Positions 54,831-64,000 of a stretch of 64,000 nt of DNA are shown here, piece by piece. The position numbers and the translations under genes are program-made. Under the pieces are notes generated by a model that was given only the letters and a program-made list of their open reading frames with translations, did no database searches and had not been told where the DNA came from. The stretch lies in the NCBI GenBank assembly GCA_007922195.1, contig ML682038.1:315208-379207 (forward strand). The letters run 5' to 3'. How positions within the stretch are numbered: the stretch's first letter is position 1; every line of letters starts with the position of its first letter. The stretch is from Podocnemis expansa. Its lineage: Eukaryota; Chordata; Testudines; Podocnemididae.

Positions 54831-56134
54831 TACACATAGCTCCCACCCCAGTAATGGCTGTTCAGACTCTTAAATGGATTACTGTATGTCAACGGCTTGT
54901 CTCTGCTGCCAATAGTCTACACTTTGCTTTGCTCCCGTTGTTTCTTAGTAGCATGTTTCCATAGAAAAGCAAAACAAAACAAGCTTGATTCTCCATTGGC
55001 TTTCAGCTTGTGTAGTCACTCCTGTGCAAAGCAGTACTACATCAAAATGGTAGTTTTATACCTACTCTGCACATGTGTGACTACAGGAGCTGCAAGGCAT
55101 TGGTGAATTTGGTCCTGGATATGTGGTCCAAACTCACATACTATGACTACCATACTGTCCCTGGGCTATAAACATGTAGGAAGTTAATTCTGCTGGCCTT
55201 TGGCATAAGCATTCCTTCAGTCCTCTTTTGCAACAACACTTACAAAATGCAAATACACAAAATGACTCATTCTACTATTTTGCATTCTTCATGTAAAAAT
55301 ATAATTCCTTTGTATAACAAATTGTGCACTTTACAACTGACCCAGAAACTAGAGATAGTGGCACAGATTCTAAGCTCAGTTACACCAATGTAAATTAAGG
55401 TAATGTAAACCGGCCTCATGTCCAACTGACCCTCTATTCCAAAATAATAGAAGGCACATCGCTCTCTAGGCTGACGTACTCTCTGACCTTGCTGTCTATC
55501 ACATGACCTCTTCCCACAATGACAACAGTACTGACCCCTCATTCATTTTATTCTCCCACTTCCTCCCCATGCTTTCCTGTGCTGGTTTTCTGAAGTGGTT
55601 AAGGAGCTCTTTATAACTGATGGTGTCAGTGATGGAAATGAATGGATGTGACAGAGATGGAGAGGACCATCAGATTGAGTGTGTTGGTGTGATGAATGAA
55701 TCGTACAGCAAACAGTAAAGAAACAAAGCGAAGCTGCAGATGTTGCCCCTGCCCCTCTCTGTGTTGTGTGTGAGTGGTGGGAGGTGTGTGACTGAGATGG
55801 ATTTTCAAAGAAGGCACGGGGAGTTATACATCAAAATTCCACGGAAGGCTGACTACAGTCTCAATCAGTCTAATCTCAGGCGTGTTAGGGATGGATCCCT
55901 TGTCCTTTCACCTCCTGACATGGTCAAGAGCATTTAATTGCCTCAGACTCAAAACTTAACCCGACTGCATCATACCTAATATGCAAGAAGGACAATCCCA
56001 GTCCGTCCGTTACATGTGCTCTCCAGCAGAGGCTGGCCGAGATGTCCCTCCCCAGGGGATACCCTGTCCATCTGGAGAACTCAAGCAGCTTTGGCCCACC
56101 TATGGGTGTCAACAATGAGGTTCCTTCTCTCTAA
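54831..56134. other. Unique DNA, no gene
   Basis: No conserved coding signal on either strand. Reading frames of 60-90 codons here have no recognisable motifs. Confidence 0.5.
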
Positions 56135-57783
56135 AGGTATGTCTACACAGCGATACAAGCCTAGGCTTGCACCTAGAGCCCCTTGCATTCACACACAAAT
56201 CATGGAAACTTAGCGCTCAGATGAGGGGTGCAGGACAGTGTAGGACTAGAGTGTCTGAGCCCATTTTAAACTGGGACCTGCCACCCACCCAAGTCAGTCA
56301 CTTTCCTGTGTGCACACAGCCCCACCTTGACTTGTGTCCTGGACCACCTCTGACTGTATTGCAGAGTTCCTGGCAGCACAAGAGCAGCACTTCAGGTGCC
56401 AAGGCAGCATCCAAAAGTGCCGTTATTGCCTGGCAAAGCATGTTCCCTGCTCCTACTACTCGCACAGCAACAGCAGCTATTGCTTCAGCTCCTCCTTGCT
56501 GCTTTGTGGAGTTTGATTGGAACAAGGAGCAAAGCTGACAGGCAGGAGGTGGCTCCAGCTGCTGGTATGTTTTGAGTCATCCTTCCCCTGGCTGGATTGA
56601 GTTAAGCCCTGCCATGCCTCCTTCCTGCCTGGCAGAGTTTAATCCACACTCAACTCTCTGTGCTTCACTCCCAAGCCCCTGCTGGCCTCCCAGGGTGCAA
56701 TATGCTCTGTCAAGTCAGAAAGTGGGAGCCAGCCCAAAACTTCTCTACAGCCTCCCACAATGGCTCTGGCTCCTGTTCCTCCTTTCTGCTGTGCAGATGT
56801 TGCCTTGCCCAGGGACCAAAGGTGGCAGATGGGAGGTGACTCCTGGCTGTCTGGATGTTGGGGGCATCCTGCAGCTATTCTGTGCTAGGAGCTCTGCTGC
56901 TCCCCCACCCCAGAGCATCACTTAGTTCTGCTCTGCTTTCTGTCACTTGCTCCTGAGGAACCCCCTGCTCTACCAGAGGTTGTATGTGCAGGGGTCCCAG
57001 GACTTTGCACTGTGAGGGTTGTGAGTTGCAGCCAGCCCCCAAACTTCCTGACAACCCTGGGTGTGGTGGGGACACAAATAAGGGAGCCCCAGGGAGTGCT
57101 GCAGTACATTGCACCCCAAGTTCTTGTGGATGTGCTTCACTGCTCCACATCCAGTAGCAGCCAAGCTGGGGGTGGACATGTGATTTTTCCTCTGAAATCT
57201 ACATTTTATATCATAGTTGGAAGAAACAGACAGAAATAAATAAATGAACCAGATGAAACACCTTTAATGAACAGCCCATTTTAAACATTACATATTGCAA
57301 AGTTTCATGCTAATAGTTTGACAGCCCTGGAAGCTGATGTCCTAATTATCCACAGAACAGCTGCACAGGGTCATCTGCCTACCAACGTGACTCATCTTGG
57401 AGGTGAAGAACTCAAATATCAGATTAGATGGCCTTTCAGTATAAACCCTTCTCAAATTGCTGTCATTCTGCTGCAACAGACACCAACCTTATGTACTAAT
57501 AAGCTTTTTGTGGGCACCTGAATCCCATCAATAGCACTGGCACAATTAGGAAACAGGGTGGATAGCAGAGTTTTCCCACTGTGCAACCCATTTGTAGATC
57601 TAGGAGTTTTGATGTGGGGGAGGATCTAAGCATTCTGGGGTAGGGTTACTTTGACTCGGGTCAAGTGTGGGTCAAAAAATTCTTAATCTACTATTAAACT
57701 AGAATGTAGATGCTCAAGCTCAGGGCTCCCTGACTTGAGTCACACTAACTTTAGGCTTATATTGCTCAGTAAACATATCCTAA
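56132..57783. mobile_element. Harbinger-like non-autonomous element, about 1.65 kb
   Basis: The left end AGGTATGTCTACACAGCGATACAAG (from 56135) is answered by a diverged inverse ending CTCAGTAAACATATCC at 57780. AAGCCTA/TAGGCTT motifs lie at the same depth in both. TAA lies at 56132-56134 and 57781-57783, allowing a one-base ambiguity at the left border. The interior is GC-rich in the first kilobase and AT-rich later. No transposase motif is visible, and its frames of up to 123 codons on both strands are unsupported. Confidence 0.5.
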
Positions 57784-58244
57784 TGCTTCAGGCTACAGAA
57801 ATTACAGCAGTAAGACCTATTATATCAGGAAAACATTTGTAAACACAAGGTTCAAAATGGTTTCTGCTAATGCAGGTTAAAACAATGTGAATTAGGCAAA
57901 ACCATAAAAAATTACAATTTTCTCTTACTAAATTAGGAACCAGGGTTTATTTGTTCTTTAACTCCCACTGTCCTCCTGGGAGATGTGTGTACATAGGAAC
58001 TGCAAATCTGGGCTCTGCATTTTATCTAATCATCAGTTTACAATAGGATCTCCATATTATTCAAACAGGTAAAAAGGTTATATAAGAGAATAGACTAGAT
58101 TGTCAGAAAAATATTTCTGTAATCAAAGATAGTGTGGGGTTATATAAATATAGAACAGAGTTGCAATTTTAATACTTGTTTCCAAATTTTAAACTCATTG
58201 AGGCAAATCCTAAGCACACTCACTAGAGTTAATAATAAAAGAAA
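57784..58244. other. Unique AT-rich DNA
   Basis: Nothing recognised. Confidence 0.5.
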
Positions 58245-58378
58245 CAAAGGGGTAGTTGTGTTAATCTAGTTCAGCAAAACAAATAAGGAGTTCTGTGGCA
58301 CTTTTAAAGACTAAAAAATGTATTTATCACATTAGCTTTGTGGGAAAAAATTGCACTTTCTCAGGCACCTGAAGAAAA
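58245..58378 (-). mobile_element. Penelope-like element, short 3' copy
   Basis: AACAAAGGGGTAGTTGTG, AATAAGGAGTTCTGTGGCAC, TTTAAAGACTAAAAAATG and a degenerate GCACTTTCTCAGGCACC follow the family order. It directly abuts the MITE remnant at 58380. Confidence 0.8.
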
Positions 58379-58379
58379 A

Positions 58380-58727
58380 AAGGGAAGTGTGTTTTGTGAA
58401 AAATGTTAAAAGTTTTCATTTCCTTATGAAAAATTTTAAGAAATGGAAAAATCTCTAAAACAGTTGATATTTTATCTTAAGCATCCTCACTCCCCCCCCC
58501 CCGTCTTTTTCTTTTTCCTCTATTTCACTGACAAAATGGGGAAAAGAGGAAAATGGCCATGGGAGGAAGGGCAAAGGGAACAAGAAAAGCAAACAATTTA
58601 TTATTTATTTTCAGTTTTCTTACTGAAAAAATTGAAAGTATGTTTGTGAAAAATCTGTTCATGAAAGGATGGCGTGTTGCATCAAAAACAAGTTTTGGGT
58701 GAAAAATTCAACTAGCTCTAATAGTTA
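58380..58727. mobile_element. MITE remnant (TAGAGCTGGTT family), right end
   Basis: The block is rich in GAAAAATTT/AAATTTTTC motifs and ends TGAAAAATTCAACTAGCTCTA at about 58723. This is the inverse of the left end TAGAGCTGGTTGGAAA at 42654. The left end of this copy is replaced by the PLE at 58245. A C-run lies at 58493-58502. Confidence 0.55.
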
Positions 58728-59454
58728 GCAGTAACTTGTCCATTGTCTTCAAAAAGCCTTTGCTGATTTATAGATGCTGATGATCTAGCACTCTGAATGT
58801 AAGGGTGTACAGCTGTGATTTTGCTTCAGGCCACTGAAAATGAGTCAGTTGCAAAAGTCATATCATGACTCAGATTCTCACTCCACACCCCAATATGTGA
58901 AGTTTGGTGGAATTTGGGTCTAGGGTTTCAGTACATTGTTTCTAATACCATTTGGATTGAGTCACTTAATAGCTGTATAGTTTTACTTCCATCCCTTTTT
59001 CAGTTCCTTGGTCGTTAACACTATACCCATATAAACTAAGCAGACTGCGTCGTCAACAAAAGTAAAAAGCGAAATTTAAAATGTATTTAATTTCATAGCA
59101 TTATAAGCTGCCAAGTGATAAACTGTGCCATGGATTTTTAGTGAGCTTTCTGTTGAAAACAATGGCGAGTGACACTTAACTTTGGCCCAATACAGCACAA
59201 AGTTAATCATATTGGTGATTTTGTAGAACATGAAGGTAGAAAAATAAGATGTATTATTTATTTGTTAATTACATTCAGTGAGGTGCATGTTAATATTCCT
59301 CTGATTTCAAATATGATTATTCAGCTACAGTCATTTCACTTTTAAACAGCAATACATTCAGTGGTTTCTCTCATTAAACAGGTGATTTGACCTCATTTTC
59401 CTTTGGATGCTGTTCACCAGTGTTGGAATCTTTACAACTGTTTTGATTTGCTGT
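58728..59454. other. Unique AT-rich DNA
   Basis: Nothing recognised. Confidence 0.5.
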
Positions 59455-59630
59455 TACAGTGTGACCTGTTCCCATGACTTACACTTCCCTGCATTTATTT
59501 CTCCCATTCTGTAAGTTCCCCCATCTTCAAAGCATCTGACGAAGTGGGATTTTCTGCCATGAAAGCTCACGCAATAAATACATTTTTTAGTCTTTCAGTG
59601 CTACAGAAGTCCTTGTTTGTTTAACATAAA
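59455..59630 (+). mobile_element. Penelope-like element, plus-oriented 3' copy
   Basis: CCATGACTTACACTTCCCTGC and TTTCTCCCATTCTGTAAGTT are the reverse complement of sequence at 22120-22185. They are followed by CATCTGACGAAGTGGGATTTT, GAAAGCTCACGCAATAAA and CTACAGAAGTCCTTGTTTG. This copy reads in the opposite direction to most others and lacks the outer AGTTCCAAAGGGG end. Confidence 0.85.
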
Positions 59631-60669
59631 CTGAGCTAATGATTTCATTTCTTAGGTGTCTTTTGATTGTAGCTCTTCAAGATAGGAAGTGCTTAACTCT
59701 CATCTAATGAAGCAAGCACCTGAGAAACTCTTCACTCCACTAAACTGATGTCAGGCTTACTGGCATAATTATTTTCCAGTGATATGAAGTCTCTTAAAGC
59801 CCACCTATTTAGATCATAATATGCAAAAGTACACAACAGAACTTTAAAGCTGGTTGCTGAAGTAGGAAATTACATAATTCAAACACTTTGCATCTTTCTC
59901 CTCTTTAATTATATCATTTGAACAAGAGGCAAACAACCTACGAGTGTGCTTTTGACTCCTTCAGTATTCTGTTTGTGACAAACATAAAACTGGGATCACT
60001 ACAATGCATAAACCATACAGTTTGTTAGAACCAAAAGGTGAAGGGATGGAAGATTTAAGAGGCATGGGCAAAGTATCCTAACATTTGCTTCATGGAACTT
60101 AAACATTGAAAATAGCCCTTTTAGAATTGATGGGATTTTCAGCAAAACTCAACGCTGCTGAAACTACAATGAATGATACCCAAATACCTAATGCATATAA
60201 GAACCTAAATGTGTTCACACATATCAGTCTGTGCAAGAAACCTGAACTCTAGCATTTTCTCACTTTTTCATGCTTAATGCCTATTTTGTAGTCTTATTGT
60301 AATCTTAATAGAAAAATACAAATAAAATTTCATTGATTGTTCCACCTGTTGCAAAATCCTACCTCAATGCCTCAGAGTGATGCAGCAGTGACTCTGGCTT
60401 GTCTGACAGTGATGATAGCAGAGTACGTTCCCCAGCAGGTTTTACAATGCTATCAAGGTGTCAGACTGTCAACCCAGTGAGAGGACAGTTGTCTTTCTTG
60501 ATGTTGGGTGCCAGCTAAGCTAAGAAGTTAAATATGCCACTGACAGCATAGCCAACAAGTGGTGGAAGAAATCACCAAAACAACACATTCTACAGTGGCA
60601 GTGTAGAGTTCAATCAATGAAAGGTTGCTAAGAATCTCAGGAGATAGGCCACCAAAGAAAAGCACTGCT
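59631..60669. other. Unique AT-rich DNA
   Basis: Nothing recognised. Confidence 0.5.
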
Positions 60670-60789
60670 TTCACAGTGGGTACTTACAACTGCAGGACAC
60701 AGATGAGGGATGACTTGATCAACCATCTAATGATGAGTGTAGGAGAAATTCAAAGGTTAAAATAGAAACAATGAGTAGAAATGGCTAGG

Positions 60790-61420
60790 TGTTGGCTCAA
60801 GGCCTAATGAAGCAATCCAACAGTGGACCTGAACGGAATGTACAGTGAGCCTGAATTGAAGGTACAGACATGAAACAAATTGTGAAGTTTAACTTCACTG
60901 GAATTGGCAAGAAACAAGCTAAAATTGTAATAAATATGAAAAATGGATAAGTACCTGAAAGGTATTGAGTCGGTCTAATGCCAACAAATAATGCCAAAGA
61001 GATAGGGAGGTATAATATAAATATGGCTTTGGTTGATGTATGACACCTTGATGGATAGAGATGTCCAATGATGCGTGGACCTATCAAATTGATGGGTGGC
61101 ATCAAGAAAGGGGTATGTGGGCCAGTCAAGGTAAATTTGGATCTAAAGGGGGCTGAGTCAGTAGGTCCAAGTCGGGTATAAGAATAGGAGCCCCAAAGCC
61201 CAAACTTAATGCAGCCAAGAGGGTGACAGCAAGTCCTGCTGTTGGTTGAGGTGCTCCATTGCATTGAGTACACCAGTGCTGCTAACAAATCTGTTATGGA
61301 TTATTTGCCATAGTGCTATGTTGCAATAAAGCCTAGCCTGGCACCTTCATTTTCTACAAAGATCCATGGTTGTGTTGGTTTCCTCGATCGTTGAGTGTTG
61401 CCTCAGTTTACCTCTTGCAC
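60790..61420 (+). mobile_element. Possible LTR inside the RTE copy
   Basis: TGTTGGCTCAAGGCC at 60790 starts where the RTE similarity stops. A GTATAATATAAATATGG TATA-like stretch lies near 61010-61027 and a clear AATAAAGCCT polyadenylation signal near 61326-61335, about 90 bp before a TTGAGTGTTGCCTC segment. This resembles U3-R-U5 organisation, but no end partner or target duplication was found. Boundaries and class are uncertain. Confidence 0.35.
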
Positions 61421-61432
61421 ACAGGGTACGCC

Positions 61433-61610
61433 TAGGCTCCAAATCACTGAGGTAACTGAGTCCTCAAGATTTGAGCTAAAGGAAACCCAAAATGTTAACC
61501 AAAGGAACACCTCAGCTTAGGATCATCAAGCTAACTCCTTCCTGCTTAAGATCCAAGCCAGGCTCCAAATCACTGAGCTAACTGAGTTCTCAGTAGAGAT
61601 TTGAGCCAGG
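61433..61610. repeat. Direct duplication of about 55 bp
   Basis: AGGCTCCAAATCACTGAGGT (about 61434) recurs as AGGCTCCAAATCACTGAGCT (about 61561), each followed by AACTGAGT(C/T)CTCA and GATTTGAGC. The copies are about 127 bp apart. This could be a tandem duplication within retroviral leader DNA. Confidence 0.65.
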
Positions 61611-63020
61611 GGTAATCCTGAGGAAGCACGCTTTCAGAGACTCACACACGCATTCACACACGCAGCCAAACTGATATCAGTGCCAGACACAAAACAACAC
61701 TGATAAGAACACATCTTGCCTGACATGCCTGACTACACTCTGCCCAGCGTACCACAAAGAAGAAGGAATGGGCAGTTTGCAATGTCCTTGAAAAACACAA
61801 TGAAGAAAAGAGATGGAAGTGAAAAGGAGAGGCAGGAGCACCCTCATGTTGTCAAAAGAAGGCATGAGGACTTTTGGAGCAATTGGTGTTGTTGTCAACA
61901 AGGAATGGTTTTCAACGTTTTGCAGGTCATGACACACTTGGTGACATATCATGACCCTACAGGACACACCAGCTCATCCCGCGCCTGGCCAAATCCAGCC
62001 ATGCCCCCGGCTCTCCACAGCACGCTTTCTACTGTGGGGTGTTACCATAATGTGTCCTGATACAGTGGTTGTGACTCGCAGTGTAACAAACACAAGTGAA
62101 GGAGGTGGTATGGAAACATTCTATCAGGAACCTGAGCAAACCTTCATGCAGAAATCCAGTTGTGATGGGAAACTTCAATGCCAAGGTCCAGAGGAGGAAA
62201 GAAGGCAGAAAGTTGATTAGAAAACATGGTATCAGATTTCACAACCTTCTTCAAAATGATAAGGAGGTGGATGAACTGGAAGGGTGAAACCAACATTGAT
62301 AGAGAGCGTTAAACCATCTCAGATTTGCAGATGATATCACACTGATTGCTGAAAATACTATCAAACTACAGAAAATGTGGCAAGAACTCAACACAAAATG
62401 CCACCAATTAGGACTGAAAATGAACCACTCCAAAATCAAATTTATATAGTTCAATGCCCTATCCAAAGCCCAAATAATAGAGAGGACAAATAGAAAAAAA
62501 ATTGAACAATACATCTGCTTAGGCCAAGAAATTACTGTGTGCCATGTTTAGGATGACAAACTCTTATGAAGACAGAAAACTGATTCAGTCTATCAAGGAT
62601 TTCCTCTAAAGAAAAGTCAATAAGGCAACTGCTCTGACCTCTTCAACTTAGCAGTGCTGCCAGCAGTGCTGTTCAGCAGCAAGATATGGGTGCTGATGAA
62701 GCTAAACCAGCAACAACTGTTTGTCACAGCAAAGGGTGATGGAGAGAATTCACGGGATTTCAATCCTCGATCAAATCCCCATTGAATTGATCAGACTGCA
62801 GTGGAGAACCAGATCACTGCTGAAAACAGATACAATAAAATGTGATGTGGTGGGTATATAGCCAAGCTTACTGAAAAATGAATGGACTGAACTTGTTGTC
62901 AAATGGTACACACAGGAACTGAAATGACCAATCAGCCAGCCTCCAAAGAGATGGAGAGATTTTGTTGTGAAAAGGCATGACCACAAGTAGAAAAGGAAGG
63001 TCGGGATAAGAGGAGAATTG

Positions 63021-63929
63021 AAGATGGGTTGTGATCAGCACAATCTATTCAAGGGCTGAAGAACTGATTTGATTAAGTTGATTGTTCCATACATAAAGTC
63101 AGTGGATAATTTTATAGATACAACACTTGCAGTTGATCCTATCAGAGGATGAGCCCCAGTCATCAATTGCCAGGAGATGGAGTATCAGATATTGTCCATA
63201 CCCAGGAAGCCAGATGTCAGTCACATCTGTCCTCTATGTATCTCTGCAATGATAACATGCTCTTATCCCACCAGCCAGATACTTGAATAACACATAGGGG
63301 AAACTGAGACACAGACATGGTTCAGACAAAACATTAAGAACCTTCCCACTTTGTCACAGGAACATAGCAATGGGTAAATAGAAAAGTGAATATTAGAAAG
63401 TTTTTGACATGTGGGTGTTGCTTTATGCTATTGTTAGGGCCAAAGCCTATTCACTTTATTTATGCTAGTAATTGGATGAGTCAAAGTAAGAAAAAAAGAA
63501 TTCTTTAAATTTTCAATAGACTGTGCAATTCTTGTAGGCTAAATACCTTGTGCAAGTTTGGGTTTATATAGAAAATATAGGGATATATTTATTCAGTGAT
63601 TTGCTCTTCTGAACCTTTCATTTTGCAACTCACTTAGCAGGTATTTGAGTACCATTGTACATCATCCTTTGTGAACACAAGTCAGGGGAAAATTAGAAGG
63701 AACAGGCAGAAGTTTTTAAATGATTGATAATGAAAAAGGAAAGGTCTGGCCTCAAAAACATGCTTGTTCTCTTCACTATTTCTAATCTCAGGTCTTTGCT
63801 CAAGAGGATATACTTTGCTTGTTTTGTCTCAATTCAGCATTCACTCTACGGTGAATCAATTTTCACATCAAAGGCATATTAATCACCTTAAGCCTCCCAT
63901 TCTCCCCCAAGTTTCATACAAATGTTTTT
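63021..63929. other. Unique AT-rich DNA
   Basis: The first 200 bp may be further RTE tail; the rest shows nothing recognisable. Confidence 0.45.
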
Positions 63930-63934
63930 TGCAA

Positions 63935-63956
63935 AAACATGGCTACCCCTTTGGAA
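63935..63956 (+). mobile_element. PLE outer-terminus scrap
   Basis: AACATGGCTACCCCTTTGGAAC is the inverse of the PLE outer end (GTTCCAAAGGGGTAGCCATGTT, as at 11312). Only about 22 bp are present and the expected inner sequence is absent. Confidence 0.5.
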
Positions 63957-64000
63957 CATGTTTTTTTGAAGTTGCTCTCAACTTTGTGGGAAACTAATCT

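Larger units (their letters stand above)
60670..63020 (+). pseudogene. RTE-like LINE, fragmented endonuclease and reverse transcriptase
   Basis: Plus-strand pieces follow the RTE-type order. GTYNCRTQMRDDLINHL (about 60679-60730) is the endonuclease start. FYQEPEQ and VVMGNFNAKVQ … GRKLIRKHGIR (62130-62240) are the endonuclease middle. NHLRFADDITLIAEN (62310-62355) is the catalytic reverse-transcriptase motif, followed by LGLKMNHSKIKFI, YICLGQEIT near 62510, a VLPAVLFSSKIW-like segment, and a C-terminal WTELVVKW … QPPKRWRDFVV (62875-62965). About 300 residues between endonuclease and FADD are missing, 60790-62110 is foreign, and stops are frequent. Assignment to RTE rather than a related clade is by motif memory only. 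Confidence 0.7.

Noticed and set aside
60797..61288. 163-codon minus-strand open frame
   Set aside because: No recognisable domain. The region looks LTR-like on the plus strand, with TATA-like and AATAAA signals.

Overview
No host gene can be supported anywhere in this window. It is about 64 kb of vertebrate intergenic or intronic DNA, built from AT-rich unique sequence plus a dense, repeatedly nested collection of transposable elements. The mixture points to a sauropsid, most likely a turtle (inference). It combines a CR1 LINE whose ORF1 has an esterase-like domain, many copies of a Penelope-like element (PLE) with a GIY-YIG endonuclease, a DIRS tyrosine-recombinase retrotransposon, PIF/Harbinger transposons with a separate SANT/Myb-like gene, several hAT non-autonomous families, and solo LTRs of endogenous retrovirus type.

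Layout. 1-9.5 kb: remnant of a TTCGAA-rich Harbinger-type element, two hAT elements with 8-bp target duplications (TSDs), a short tandem repeat, a decayed Harbinger element (6.4 to about 9.0 kb) that keeps the spliced SANT-type gene, a hAT inserted in that gene's intron, and a Harbinger MITE. 9.5-13.5 kb: a hairpin-shaped PLE insertion, a hAT with a perfect TSD, another PLE. 13.6-19 kb: a truncated hAT abutting a long minus-strand CR1 (ORF1 and ORF2), with a 1.02-kb solo LTR inside ORF1. 19-36.5 kb: mostly unique AT-rich DNA with small MITEs, PLE fragments and four hAT-type elements. 36.5-42.4 kb: a nested cluster. One short PLE insertion, flanked by a 10-bp TSD, is split by a CR1, a 4.7-kb Harbinger (itself split by a 1.14-kb solo LTR) and a hAT. 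42.9-45.2 kb: an old plus-strand CR1/L3 copy containing a PLE fragment and a solo LTR. 45.8-51.6 kb: a TTCGAA-rich Harbinger MITE directly followed by a nearly intact DIRS element (intact gag; RT-RNase H and recombinase genes each with one stop codon). 51.6-64 kb: hAT copies, PLE fragments, a 1.6-kb Harbinger-like element and a broken RTE-type LINE.

The recognisable genes are all selfish-element genes. CR1 ORF1/ORF2, PLE RT-endonuclease, DIRS gag/RT-RNase H/recombinase and Harbinger SANT/transposase would each have mobilised their own families. Only DIRS gag is open end to end; every other gene carries a stop, frameshift, deletion or lost catalytic residue.

I found no candidate for a wholly new biological system. 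The strongest observations are structural: hairpin-like PLE insertions bounded by TSDs, the deep nested cluster at 36.5-42.4 kb, the conserved convergent two-gene plan of the Harbinger elements, and the near-intact DIRS with a complex 3' inverted-repeat terminus. All family assignments were made by eye; no database search was run.
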